From: Pseudonocardia alaniniphila
GTDB taxonomy: Bacteria; Actinomycetota; Actinomycetes; Mycobacteriales; Pseudonocardiaceae
Direction of reading: 5' to 3'
DNA length: 64,000 bases
NCBI RefSeq assembly: GCF_022524485.1
Contig: NZ_JAKXMK010000006.1
Coordinates: 294,015 to 358,014, forward strand
Made by a program: the position numbers and the translations under genes. Below, in pieces: positions 29,285 to 38,271 of this stretch; the stretch's first letter is position 1, and each line of letters opens with the position of its first letter. The notes beneath the pieces were generated by a model that made no database searches, was not told where the DNA came from, and was given only the letters and a program-made list of their open reading frames with translations.

Positions 29285-29448
29285 AAGTCGGCGAGGTGCA
29301 GGTCGAGCTCCATCAGGTCCGGGTGCACGAAGAAGGCGAGGTTCGCGCTGTCGGCGGGGCATCCGCGCTGGTGGTAGACGGCGCCGAGGCGCCGGGTGGC
29401 AGGGCAGTGATTGCACGGCACCGACACCAGCGGGTAACGAGCGGTCAC
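29269..29448 (-). CDS. Small Cys-rich protein (59 residues)
   Basis: A GTG at 29448 is preceded by GAGGAG with a six-base spacer and opens a 59-codon frame ending in TAG at 29269, followed directly by a hairpin. The product has a CNHC pair, a later GCP and an acidic hydrophobic tail (HPDLMELDLHLADFYPG). The cysteines suggest zinc or disulfide binding. I do not recognise a family. Good ribosome site, compact size, terminator and location beside a thioredoxin make it credible. Confidence 0.6.
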   Translation of the reverse strand: MTARYPLVSVPCNHCPATRRLGAVYHQRGCPADSANLAFFVHPDLMELDLHLADFYPGV

Positions 29449-29750
29449 GCGTTCTCCTCGACGATCCGCGCGGGCAGAGACTCAGTCGGTGCTGGTCGCC
29501 CGGCGGTGGGCCTACAACAGGTGGCCGGCGAACCACACGAGGGTGCGTCCCGAGGCGTGCGTTTTCCCGATGCCCGGTGCGCGGCTGTCGACGGCGACGG
29601 TCACGCAGGTTCCACGACGAGACCCGCCCGTCTGGAGCGGGCGACCGGAGGAAGAGCCGGCATGCGAGCGGAGCATCCTGGCACGCGGGTTGGTGGCGCC
29701 GGCCAGCGGTTCGGTCGTGGCTCAGGGGGTGCGCCTACCCTGCGGTCGGA
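29449..29750. other. Intergenic space without a recognisable gene
   Basis: Only short frames without family resemblance are present. The end near 29737-29750 is the 3' flank of the membrane protein on the minus strand. Confidence 0.4.
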
Positions 29751-30869
29751 TTACCGGTCTTTCTGGTCCTTCCAGCCGCCGGGTTCGGGGTGGTAGCCGT
29801 AGGCAGCGGCCCGAACCGTCTCCTCGTCCTCCAGCCCGGAGCCGATCGCTCCCCCGACGGTGGCCAGCGAGCTGATGATCCACGCGAGTGTCAGGTAGTC
29901 GGTGACATCGACCGGCCGCTTCAGGGTCTGTTCCAGCACGGATGTGTCGATCAGCAGCGCTGCGGCGAGCAGCGTCCCGGCGAACAGCACCACATAGGAC
30001 ACCGCCGTGGCCAGGGTGAGGGTGAGGATCGTGCCTACGTTGAACATCCGGGCCAGCTCGGCCGGTGTCTCCCTGTCCGGTTTCTCCCACAGATCGTGCG
30101 CGACGATCAGCCAGGCCACCAGCGCAGTCAACCCGAGCAGCATGATCACGGCGAGGCGGAGTCCGCCGAGCGCATCGCCCACCTGCCATATGGTGGAGGT
30201 GGTGAGCGAGAACGCGGCCGTGCCGAGCACGCCGACCAGCAGCTTGGACAGGCCCAGCAGCGCGCGTCCCGGACGGTTGGCACGGACCATTCCGGTCAGC
30301 AGCCGCACCCGGCCGATCAGCCGCGAGGCGACGTAGCGCAATTCCCCGGTGTGGCCCTCGCCGACCATCCGGCCGATGGCGGGGACCCGGCTTGTCAACC
30401 CGGCTGGTTCCCAATCAGCCGGGGGCACCCGCTGGTCAGAAGCGTCAGTGAGCAGCCGGCCTACAAGATCAGGAACGACTGTGCGGACGGCTCGTAGCTG
30501 GCGCAGCCCCAGCGCAGGCAGAGACACCACCGCGACTCGGCGCTGGGCGGAGGTCTGCGCGACCAGCGGCATCCGGTCGGTGTGCAGTGGCAGGTCGGTC
30601 AGGCAGACCGCGACGTCCCAGTTCTCGTCGGCGCGCCGGCGGGCAAGATCGTCCAGCAGCGCCTCAGCGCCGCCGTCGCGGCGCGGCGACACGTCACCCC
30701 AGCCTTGCTGGACGGTCCATCGCACGTCGGCGTTCACCTGTTCGGCGAGCCGGTCGGCCAGTTCGGCGGCGAGCCGCGCGGCGACCTGGGCCGGGTGGTC
30801 CGGCGGGGTCGCCACCAGCCCGACGACGATCTCCGGGCGGTGCTGTTCACTGTGGTCATCCGAGCTCAT
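29751..30869 (-). CDS. Hypothetical protein with three C-terminal membrane helices
   Basis: The 372-residue protein has a soluble N-terminal half (about 1-195) that starts IVVGLVATPPDHPAQVA and contains WDVAVCLTDLPLHT, and a C-terminal half with hydrophobic segments near 215-235, 245-265 and 285-315, plus a weaker one near 335. I have seen similar actinobacterial proteins but no firm function. The ATG at 30869 lacks a strong ribosome site; GTG at 30872 is possible. Upstream is a tandem repeat. Confidence 0.7.
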   Translation of the reverse strand: MSSDDHSEQHRPEIVVGLVATPPDHPAQVAARLAAELADRLAEQVNADVRWTVQQGWGDVSPRRDGGAEALLDDLARRRADENWDVAVCLTDLPLHTDRMPLVAQTSAQRRVAVVSLPALGLRQLRAVRTVVPDLVGRLLTDASDQRVPPADWEPAGLTSRVPAIGRMVGEGHTGELRYVASRLIGRVRLLTGMVRANRPGRALLGLSKLLVGVLGTAAFSLTTSTIWQVGDALGGLRLAVIMLLGLTALVAWLIVAHDLWEKPDRETPAELARMFNVGTILTLTLATAVSYVVLFAGTLLAAALLIDTSVLEQTLKRPVDVTDYLTLAWIISSLATVGGAIGSGLEDEETVRAAAYGYHPEPGGWKDQKDR

Positions 30870-31201
30870 CACCGGTAGCCGGGCACAATCGCCGCGCGCG
30901 GCGTTCCTCGGTCCAGGCGCACACATGCCTCGGTCTACCCGGGATGCTCCTCCGGCCAACCTACCCGGGATGCTCCTCCGGTCAACATCGAGAGGTCGGC
31001 TTGGTGCCGTCCGGACGCCGTTACGCAGCGGCCCGGATCGGCCGCGTCATCGCAACCGCAGTGATCGCTTGGCGGGTTAGGCGGATTGCCAGTGGGTAGC
31101 CGGTTCACGCAGGCGCGCCACGGCGCAGTGCACCGGACGTTCGACAGGGTGCGATCGGATACGCAGCTGCCGACGACTCGACCGGCAAGCCGAGAGGCGG
31201 T
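30870..31201. other. Intergenic space between membrane protein and SRPBCC remnant
   Basis: Apart from a 26-bp tandem repeat near 30935-30986 I see no gene. It must hold the promoters of the divergent minus-strand membrane protein and, on the plus strand, of the SRPBCC/ADH unit. Confidence 0.4.
30935..30986. repeat. Tandem direct repeat, 2 x 26 bp
   Basis: Two head-to-tail copies (30935-30960 and 30961-30986) differ at a single base. Each contains CTACCCGGGATGCTCCTCCG. On the minus strand each copy carries a GGAGGAG stretch, 66-115 bases upstream of the membrane-protein start. It could be a duplicated regulatory site or simple slippage. Confidence 0.7.
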
Positions 31202-31204
31202 GAG

Positions 31205-31560
31205 AGCAAGTCAGGACGAGGTGCAGCGGCGGGGCTGGGGGGCGCCGGACACGGTGCGCCGGATCAGCGGCGTGGACGACTCCCGGAGGTTCCGGGCGGT
31301 GGTGCCGATCGTCGGGACGCGGGATACAGGCGACCGGGCTCCCGACGAGTCGGCGGAAGGGCGCCTGGGCGTGGAGCCGGGTCGTGGACGACGCGATGGA
31401 CCTGACCTCGCTCGGCAGGCCGTCGCCCACCGTGGCGGGCGCAGCCGGCGGCTCGTGCTGCGCCGTCGTCGGGATCACTGTGCTGGACCTGCTGACCGCC
31501 GCGCAGGCCACCCGAACCAAGGAGAACGGCTCCGTGCCAGCGGTGCGGGACCCACGCAAA
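31205..31560 (+). pseudogene. Frameshifted N-terminal region of the SRPBCC family gene
   Basis: Relatives of the following SRPBCC protein carry an N-terminal DUF-like membrane region. Its remnant is visible in two frames: TVRRISGVDDSRRFRAVVPI continuing to VGTRDTG (ending about 31331), and then GLPTSRRKGAWAWSRVVDDA onward (from 31336) through VAGAAGGSCCAVVGITVLDL. The junction needs an indel near 31331-31336. The second half is in frame with the SRPBCC domain. Confidence 0.6.
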
Positions 31561-31569
31561 GGAGGATCC

Positions 31570-32112
31570 ATGGAACTGACGGCCACGACTACCATCCGCA
31601 AATCCGCGCCGGAGGTCTTTGCGTTCTGGCGCAATCTGGAGAACCTCCCGACGTTCATGGCGCATCTCGAGGAGGTCCGCGCCACCGGTGACCGGACGAG
31701 CCACTGGGTCGCCGGCGCCCCGTTCGGCAAAGACGTCGAGTGGGACGCGGAGATCATCGATGAGGCGCCCACCGAGAAGATCGCGTGGCGGTCGACCGGG
31801 AACGTCGACGTGCCGAACACCGGTACCGTCCGGTTCGTGCCCGCCCCGGACGGTGTGAGCACCGAGGTACACGTCGTGCTGGCGTACGACATTCCGGGCG
31901 GCACGGTCGGCAAGACGGTCGCCAAGTACTTCGGCGAGGAACCGCACCAGCAGCTCGACGACGACCTGCGTCGGCTCAAGCAGGTGCTGGAGACCGGCGA
32001 GGTGGTGCGGTCCGACGGCGCCCCGTGGGGCAAGCGGGCGCGGAAGGAGTTCCCGCAGCGTCCGGCGCAACCGCTGTCGGACGTCGAGGTCGAGAAGGGA
32101 GCAGACGCATGA
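31570..32112 (+). CDS. SRPBCC (START/Bet v1-like) family protein
   Basis: The 180-residue domain has IRKSAPEVFAFWRNLENLPT, WDAEIIDEAPTEKIAWRS, TEVHVVLAYDIPGG and LKQVLETGEVVRSDGAPWG, the pattern of cyclase/dehydrase-type SRPBCC proteins that bind hydrophobic ligands. An AAAGGAGG box directly precedes the ATG at 31570, so this domain can be translated alone despite the broken upstream region. The start codon of the zinc alcohol dehydrogenase overlaps its stop (ATGA), giving a coupled pair. Confidence 0.85.
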   Translation: MELTATTTIRKSAPEVFAFWRNLENLPTFMAHLEEVRATGDRTSHWVAGAPFGKDVEWDAEIIDEAPTEKIAWRSTGNVDVPNTGTVRFVPAPDGVSTEVHVVLAYDIPGGTVGKTVAKYFGEEPHQQLDDDLRRLKQVLETGEVVRSDGAPWGKRARKEFPQRPAQPLSDVEVEKGADA

Positions 32113-33284
32113 GGGCGAACACCTGGGCGGGCCGCAACAAGGTCGAGGTCCGTGACGTGCCGGACCCGAAGATCCTGAACATGCGCGATGCCATCGTACG
32201 GATCACCTCCACCGCGATCTGCGGCTCGGACCTGCACCTGGTCGACGGGTACGTGCCCACGATGCAGGACGGCGACGTCATGGGTCACGAATTCATGGGC
32301 GAGGTGATCGAGGTCGGCCCGGGCGTCGATCCGGATCGTTTGCGCATCGGGGACCGGGTAGTCGTGCCGTTCCCGATCGCCTGCGGCGCGTGCGGCGCCT
32401 GCGCCGCCGAGCTGTACTCCTGCTGCGAGAACTCCAACCCCAACGCCGGGATCGCGGAGAAGATGTTCGGACACCCGGTCGCCGGGCTCTTCGGCTACTC
32501 ACATCTGACCGGCGGCTTCGCGGGCGGTCAGGCACAGTACGCGCGGGTGCCGTTCGCCGACGTCGGTCCGTTGAAGATCGAGTCCGAGCTGACCGACGAG
32601 CAGGTGCTGTTCCTCTCCGACATCCTGCCCACCGGCTACATGGGTGCCGAGATGTGCGACATCCAGCCAAGCGACGTGGTGGCGGTCTGGGGCGCCGGCC
32701 CGGTCGGCCAGTTCGCCATGGACAGCGCCCGGGTCCTCGGCGCCGCGAAAGTCATCGCCATCGACAAGGAGCCCTACCGGCTGCAGATGGCGGAACGGGC
32801 GGGTCACACGCCGGTGAATTTCGACGAGGTCGACGTGCGATCCGTCTTGCTGGAACTGACTGGCGGGCGCGGGCCGGACAAGTGCATCGACGCGGTCGGC
32901 CTGGAAGCCACCCACGGCAGCGCGCACATCGCCGCGTATGACCGGGTCAAGCAGGCCCTACGGTCGGAGACCGAACGCCCGCACGCGCTGCGCCAGGCAA
33001 TCCTGTCGTGCCGCAGCGGCGGCGTGGTCTCGGTGATCGGCGTGTACGGCGGCCTGCTGGACAAGTTCCCCGCCGGCGCGTGGATGAACCGGTCGCTGAC
33101 CCTGCGGACCGGGCAGTGCCACGTGCAGCGCTACATGAAGCCGCTGCTGCAGCGCATCGAGCGCGGAGAGATCGATCCGACCCGGATCATCACCCACACC
33201 TTGGCGCTGGACGAGGCGGAACGCGGCTTCGAGATCTTCAAGAACAAGCAGGACAACTGCGAGAAGGTCGTCCTCAAACCCTGA
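32109..33284 (+). CDS. Zinc-dependent alcohol dehydrogenase (glutathione-independent formaldehyde dehydrogenase-like)
   Basis: The 391-residue MDR-family enzyme has catalytic zinc ligands Cys38 and His60-Glu61 (AICGSD; MGHEF), a structural zinc cluster CGACGACAAELYSCC (near 96-110) and the NAD-binding GAGPVG followed by an acidic residue (AIDKEP). The long insert and the C-terminal NKQDNCEKVVLKP match glutathione-independent formaldehyde dehydrogenase-like proteins. The substrate is uncertain. It is coupled to the SRPBCC gene by a 4-base overlap, a pairing common in actinobacteria. Confidence 0.92.
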   Translation: MRANTWAGRNKVEVRDVPDPKILNMRDAIVRITSTAICGSDLHLVDGYVPTMQDGDVMGHEFMGEVIEVGPGVDPDRLRIGDRVVVPFPIACGACGACAAELYSCCENSNPNAGIAEKMFGHPVAGLFGYSHLTGGFAGGQAQYARVPFADVGPLKIESELTDEQVLFLSDILPTGYMGAEMCDIQPSDVVAVWGAGPVGQFAMDSARVLGAAKVIAIDKEPYRLQMAERAGHTPVNFDEVDVRSVLLELTGGRGPDKCIDAVGLEATHGSAHIAAYDRVKQALRSETERPHALRQAILSCRSGGVVSVIGVYGGLLDKFPAGAWMNRSLTLRTGQCHVQRYMKPLLQRIERGEIDPTRIITHTLALDEAERGFEIFKNKQDNCEKVVLKP

Positions 33285-33389
33285 CGGCCACCCGCGTCCG
33301 GCCACCGCCGCAAGCATCGGTGGCCGGATGCGGCATCTATTTGGTAGCGCCGCCGGCGGCGTCCCCCCGTCGGCCGGCGTCGGGCGTCG

Positions 33390-33589
33390 AGTGGTGCCGC
33401 GACCCTGGGGCGGGCCGTAGCTGTCGCGTGACAGCCGCTGCACGCGACCCTCATCCAACGCGTGTCGCAACGCCCGGCGGAAGCGGCCGGGACCCAGAAA
33501 CGCCCGCCGGCATAACCGGCCAGCGCCCCGCGCCGAGTCGAGACCAGCCCTTCGACTGCCCCCTCGATCGCGGCGATCTCCCGGTCCAT
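33390..33589 (-). pseudogene. Small conserved gene with a single-base frameshift
   Basis: From the ATG at 33589 the frame reads MDREIAAIEGAVEGLV up to GYAGGRFW. The expected continuation GPGRFRRALRHALDEGRVQR, then LSRDSYGPP, is found in the next frame, starting exactly at the junction near 33488. One missing base restores a winged-helix-like protein of about 75 residues. Function is unknown. Confidence 0.5.
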
Positions 33590-33977
33590 CGCTCCGTCCG
33601 ACGCCGCTGCCAGCGGCTCGTCGTGCCCGCGGTGCCGATCTGGCCGGGTGAGTAGAACGAGAAACCGGGGCCGGGCCAGACCACGCGCAACCGGTGCCGC
33701 TCATCCGACGCCCGCTCGGCGGCGCGCCGCGAGGTCCGCATGTTCCCGCTCGGGCGCCGCCCGACGCTCCTCCTCGGTCGTGCGGGCGGGCTCACGGGCA
33801 GCTGGATGGCGCCCTGCTGCTGGGGGTCGGCGTCGGCCTCCTCAGCGGTGAGCGGGGGTGGCGATGCTCTCCAGCGACCTGCCCTCGGCGCGTGGAGCAG
33901 TGCTCGATTCTTTGATCGCTTATGACGCGATGTGTGACTGAGCTGACGGCGACCTTGTCGGAGTTCTCCAGCACACG
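33590..33977. other. Degenerate region
   Basis: Both strands contain partial coding-like stretches in different frames (for example TTEEERRAAPEREHADLAAR on the minus strand) but no intact gene. I regard it as eroded coding DNA. Confidence 0.4.
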
Positions 33978-34196
33978 TCAACCTGGACATGACCGCGTCG
34001 GCGCAATCAGTGTCGGCCGGACGGCCGACGTCGCTGTGCTCGCGTAGTAGGTGTCGGTGGCGATCACCGTGTTGGTGCGGTCACGGTCATCCGCACCGCT
34101 ACCGGCACCGCCACCGGCGAGTCCACAACTGGTGAGTGCGGCGGTGAGCAGCCCGGCCGCGGCCACGACGTGCAGGATGCGGGACGTTCAGCGCAT
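33978..34196 (-). pseudogene. Lipoprotein gene remnant with nonsense codon 3
   Basis: Translation from the ATG at 34196 gives Met-Arg-stop, then TSRILHVVAAAGLLTAALTSC, a textbook lipoprotein signal with lipobox Cys, followed by VIATDTYYAS and a stop after about 60 residues. The in-frame TGA (34188-34190) could be a CGA-to-TGA mutation. The short mature part recalls the N-terminus of metal-binding ABC substrate proteins, but the rest is missing. Confidence 0.5.
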
Positions 34197-34357
34197 GCGG
34201 AGCTCCGGTCAGGCGAAGAGCGGGTGAAGCAGCGTTCGCCGCGGACCAGTGCGCATCGTCTCGTTCGTGGCGAGCACGAAGGATCGGGACCAGGGCGTGA
34301 AGAGCTGCGCGGCCTACTGTGTAGATGGCGTGCTGTGCATACCTCATGAGGTGCAGT

Positions 34358-36052
34358 TCATTCCGACCCTCGGAGGATCTGCCATGCCCTCGTGGCGACA
34401 TGCAGGTTCAGCCGCGTCTCCACGTCACGGAGCTCGCGGCCGGTGAGCTCGCGGATCCGCCTGAGCCGATACCGCAATGTGCTCCGGTGGATCGTGAGTG
34501 CGCGAGCCGTCGCGTCGTAGTTCCCGCCGCATTCGTAGTACTGCCACAGCGTGGTGACGAGGTCGGAGCGGTTGGCCGCGTCGTAGTCGACCAACGCGCC
34601 GAGCCATTCGCGGACGAACTCGCGGAGCTCGCGGTCGTGTTCGCCGTCGCCGGTGGCCAGGAGACGGTAGATGCCGAGGTTGTCGAAGACGGTGATGCCG
34701 TTGGGCTCCATCGACTGCTGCCGGATGCGAAGGGCTCGGGTAGCCTCGGAGTAGGATCTAGGGAGCTTGGACGGCACGTCGGCCGCCCCGCCCACACCGA
34801 TTGCACCGTCCTCGTTCTGAAGCCTCGTCCTCATCGAGCGGTACATTTCCTGCCACCGTCGCATGCCGTCCCATCCCGGGCTCGGGGTGAGTACGACCAC
34901 CGCGCCGCCCCGCTGGCTCAGCAGCACGCCGTTTTCCAGCATCGTGGCCGCCACGCGCTCGACCGTGCGAGCCACCACCTCACTGCTCGTGGCGCCCGGC
35001 CACTGGATGATCAGTACGCGATGTGGTGGGGACAGGTCGTGCCCCAGCGCGCTGGAGCGGAACCGGGCGCTCTCGTCGTCGGTGCCGGTGAGCAGATCAT
35101 GGACGAGGTCGCCACGAAGGCGCAGCTCGGTTTCGGCCATAGCGCGGCGATGAGCGAGTTCCGTAGCAAGGACGACCGACGCGTGTTCGAGGGCGAAGAG
35201 ATCGTGTTCCTCGGCCCGGTGATCCGGGTCGATCAGCACGAGTACGCCGAGCACCTCGTTGCGGGGCTGGGCCAGCGCGATGAGCCGGTCGCGCTGGCGG
35301 ATCGGACGTCCACTACGCCGGGCGGCCGTCAGCAGCTCGGACCGACGGCGTGGCGACGTTCGCGGATAGGGCGTCGGCCGGCCCGGACCGCACCACTCCA
35401 TCAGGTTGCCGAAATTGTCCTCAATCGCGACCGGCAGTCCGGTCAGGTCGTGCAGCGTGCTGCAGATTCCCGCCTCGCCCGCGCCGGAGGCAGCCACGGC
35501 AGTGATTCGCTCGTAGGCGAGACGTCGTCGCTCGAGGCCGGAGACAGCGGTGGTCAGCTGCTCGTTCAGCACCCTGAGCCGGTCGTTGAGGCTTCGCAGT
35601 TCGGCCGTGGTCCTCCGTTCGTGCCGGCTGAGCCGGGCGCTGTTCAGAGCGGCACCGGCCTGCTGGGCGAGCGTCCCGAGAAGGTACTGCTCCTCGGCGG
35701 CCGGCTCGGCGTCCGCGGTGACGACGAGGTAGCCGGCATGGCCGCCGACGGCCCGCAACGCGAAGGCCCAGGCCCAAGGGGCGCCTGCGACCTGAACCGG
35801 GCCGTCCGACCCCGACAGGGAGCGGAGCCGCGATTGCAGCTCGGTGCTGCCGTCGCCGACACGCGTCAGATCGTCGCGGAGCAGATAGGCGCCCTCGGTA
35901 CGGGCCGCGCCCAAGGCAGCGACCGAATCGGCCGCGAACTGGATGATCTCCGTCTCGTCAGTACGGTCGAACATCACCATCGACATCGCGAAAATGCTCG
36001 AGAGCTTGGACAATTGCTCCCGCGTCGAGTCGATCAGCGTTTGACCGTCCAT
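34358..36052 (-). CDS. PucR-family transcriptional regulator with GAF-like sensor region
   Basis: The 564-residue protein has an N-terminal GAF-like region (about 20-135), a coiled-coil linker (about 138-185; LRSLNDRLRVLNEQLTTAVS), a second sensor region (about 190-310), a CdaR/GGDEF-like middle and the PucR C-terminal HTH (about 505-555; NYDATARALTIHRSTLRYRL). PucR-type proteins activate catabolic genes upon ligand sensing. All neighbours are broken genes, so its target is not evident. It is the only intact gene between 33.3 and 38.2 kb. Confidence 0.88.
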   Translation of the reverse strand: MDGQTLIDSTREQLSKLSSIFAMSMVMFDRTDETEIIQFAADSVAALGAARTEGAYLLRDDLTRVGDGSTELQSRLRSLSGSDGPVQVAGAPWAWAFALRAVGGHAGYLVVTADAEPAAEEQYLLGTLAQQAGAALNSARLSRHERRTTAELRSLNDRLRVLNEQLTTAVSGLERRRLAYERITAVAASGAGEAGICSTLHDLTGLPVAIEDNFGNLMEWCGPGRPTPYPRTSPRRRSELLTAARRSGRPIRQRDRLIALAQPRNEVLGVLVLIDPDHRAEEHDLFALEHASVVLATELAHRRAMAETELRLRGDLVHDLLTGTDDESARFRSSALGHDLSPPHRVLIIQWPGATSSEVVARTVERVAATMLENGVLLSQRGGAVVVLTPSPGWDGMRRWQEMYRSMRTRLQNEDGAIGVGGAADVPSKLPRSYSEATRALRIRQQSMEPNGITVFDNLGIYRLLATGDGEHDRELREFVREWLGALVDYDAANRSDLVTTLWQYYECGGNYDATARALTIHRSTLRYRLRRIRELTGRELRDVETRLNLHVATRAWQILRGSE

Positions 36053-36229
36053 CTAGCACCTCGATACAGCGACGGCACTCCGAAGGGCACGCACGGGACG
36101 CTACTCGCCGGAGGTTGCAGCCGAGGTCGGAAAAATCCAATCCGGCGAGGAGTGTCTCCCCACGGACTCAGGGCGAAGGGGGAATCGTGCCACCGAGGGC
36201 GACCGCGCAATGATCGGGATGGATCATTC

Positions 36230-36760
36230 GAGCTGACCTACACCCCGTCCGGAGTCCGACCCGGTTGCGGCGGGCCAGCACCTCCGTGTAGAGCTGCATG
36301 TAGCGGCCTGCCATCCGTGCGGGCGTGAACCGGGTCGCGGCCACGCGGCAGCACTCCCTCGGATCCAGGCGTACCGCCACAGACGGCGGACGCGAGGGCA
36401 TTCTCGTCGCCGCAGTCGACCGTCAACCCGGTGCGTCCGTGCCACGAGTTCGGGTAGGCAGCCGCGCCGGTAACCGACGACGGGGGGTATCCAGCGCGAG
36501 GGCTTCGACAACGCCTGTGCCCCCGGCTCGTCCCAGCTGATGGGTGCCAGAGCCGCATCTGCGGTGGCGACCAGCTGGTCACACACCGCTTCACCCACGG
36601 TGCCGACCCAGTGCACGCGCCGGCCGTCGACGAGCGGCTCCACGTGCTCCCGCCAGTACCGCACGTCCTCGATCGGTGGCCGCCAGCGTCGCGGCAGGGT
36701 GATCTCGGTGGGGTGGTCAGGCCCCGGCAGCGGTGGCATCAGGCCACTCCGCTCTCCCGA
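36230..36760 (-). pseudogene. Glycosyltransferase family 4 remnant, multiply frameshifted
   Basis: Three frames together give the C-terminal GT4 domain: RYWREHVEPLVDGRRVHWVG, then ALAPISWDEPG, PPVVGYRRGCLPELV, then GLTVDCGDENALASAV in another frame, and finally AATRFTPARMAGRYMQLYTE in a third. The order matches sugar-nucleotide-binding GT4 proteins. The N-terminal half is absent. At least two frameshifts and substitutions make it non-functional. Confidence 0.65.
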
Positions 36761-36989
36761 TCGAGCCGGTGCACCAGGCCGGTGCACCAGGAAGTCCGAC
36801 ACCACGGCGAGCAGGTCGCAGCAGCCGTCCTCGTCGAGAGCTCCGTGGCCCGACCGTGCTCGCGCACCGAGATCCCGACCAGCCGGACGTCGTCCGGGAT
36901 CCCGTCGCGGAGCAGCCTGGGTGCTGCTCTCCCTCGCCGCAGGGGTTTCGTCGCAGGCGTTCTCGTGGCAGCTGAGCTGGCGCCGTTGC

Positions 36990-37145
36990 ATCAGCGTGGT
37001 GTCCGTCCGACACCGAGACGACAGTACGACGACCGGCCACGTCCGCAGGATCGCCCTCGGTCACGCCCTGCTCTCCTACTGCTTCGGCACGGGCATCCTC
37101 GCTGTGGCCGTCAACCTCGTGACCAATCTGGCGCAGCCGTCCTGA
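36990..37145 (+). pseudogene. C-terminal fragment of a DUF1345 membrane protein
   Basis: The plus-strand frame ending at 37145 contains RRIALGHALLSYCFGTGILA and VAVNLVTNLAQ, matching the last helix of DUF1345 proteins. Nothing of the preceding helices is present upstream, where other debris is found. It is convergent with the NmrA remnant. Confidence 0.5.
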
Positions 37146-37189
37146 TCGGACGTCCTTGCGCCCGTCGCAGGTCAGCAGAACGCCGTCGT

Positions 37190-37879
37190 CAAGCATCATC
37201 GACCGGGCCTCCTCGGCCGGGATGTCGGCGTAGTCGACCTGGCGGGCGAAGACGGCGGAGACCCGAGCGGCGACATCGGCGTAGTCGAGCGCCTCCGGCC
37301 CCGTGATCACCTGGATGTCCGGCGGGTCGCCCTCTGTGAGGGCCCGCGCGGCCACCGCCGCGACGTCGCTGACCGCCACGAACCCGACGCGGCCGCCTCC
37401 GGCCGGCGCGAGGATCAGACCCCGCTCCCGGATCGTGTCCATCGCCGAGAGCAGGTTCTCCATGTACAGGTTCGGCGTCAAGTGGTGATGGGGAGGCCGG
37501 TCCGCTCGAGATGCATGGCGATCTGACGGTGGCTGCGCATGAAGCGCACAGCGCAGTCCGGCTCGTGGAACCCGTCGGCGGCGAGCTTGACGACGCGTGG
37601 CCGGTTCCCGGCGGTGACGAGGGCGTCCACGAACCCCACCTCCAGTTCGGGCTGCTCCGCGCGCGAGGGGCCCATGAGGAAGACGCGGTCGAACTCCCGC
37701 AGCACGTCCGCAGGAGGCGGATCGTCGAGCGTGGCCACCACGTGGTCCACCGAGGGCGGCAGGTCCATGGCCTTCGCCTCGGCGCGGACCATGGCCGTCA
37801 CGTCGACGCGCGCATCGTTCAGCTCCTCGACCAGGCGCAGGCCCACCTGGCCCGTCGCCCCCGTCACCAGGATCATCAT
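37190..37879 (-). pseudogene. NmrA/NAD(P)H-binding family gene broken by a one-base frameshift
   Basis: The N-terminal half reads MMILVTGATGQVGLRLVEEL onward to MHLERTGLPITT and stops near 37480. The next frame continues TPNLYMENLLSAMDTIRERG, FVAVSDVAAVAARALTEGD and PEALDYADVAARVSAVF. Inserting one T in ACCACTTGACGCC would restore a single NmrA-type protein. The C-terminal end beyond 37190 is also degraded. The Rossmann motif GATGQVG is intact. Confidence 0.75.
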
Positions 37880-38271
37880 CTCTCCGATACTCGGCGGTAT
37901 TCGGTTCGGACGAACAATGCCGAGCCACCAGTTTATGCGTCTGGCCCCGAGGGGTCGAAGGCCAGCTGAACCGGTCGACCCGGCGGACCCGGGTGTACCG
38001 GAAAAGCGTCTGGTCCCTCGGGCATGAATTTCCGCGGCGGCGATGTGTGTCACCGGTTGCGGGGCGCCCGCCCCAGGTCGCCGTGCACACGGTCGCAGGC
38101 AATCGACAAGGGGTGAGCGGTGCCCCGGGATGGCGCAGGTCGCGGGGGGTTGATGGACCTGGTGGGCCGAGTACCCCGACCGAGGTTGCATCCGGCGGAC
38201 CGATGCCGCGCGCCCGGAGCGGTGCGACGGTTGGCGAAGCTCGGTTGGCCCGACCCGGCAGGAGGAACTCT
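37880..38271. other. Upstream region of the chaperone operon
   Basis: No gene is seen. A 12-bp palindrome GTTCGGACGAAC (37904-37915) lies just upstream of the NmrA remnant. I searched by eye for HAIR (CTTGAGT-N7-ACTCAAG) and CIRCE elements before hsp20 and found none, so control is probably not by HspR or HrcA. AGGAGG at 38260-38265 is the hsp20 ribosome site. Confidence 0.5.

Noticed and set aside
29474..29560. Minus-strand C-terminal fragment resembling DUF397
   Set aside because: Only a few positions agree and no start is present.
37880..38271. HAIR or CIRCE heat-shock operator before hsp20
   Set aside because: Searched by eye on both strands; no CTTGAGT/ACTCAAG or TTAGCACTC/GAGTGCTAA pair.
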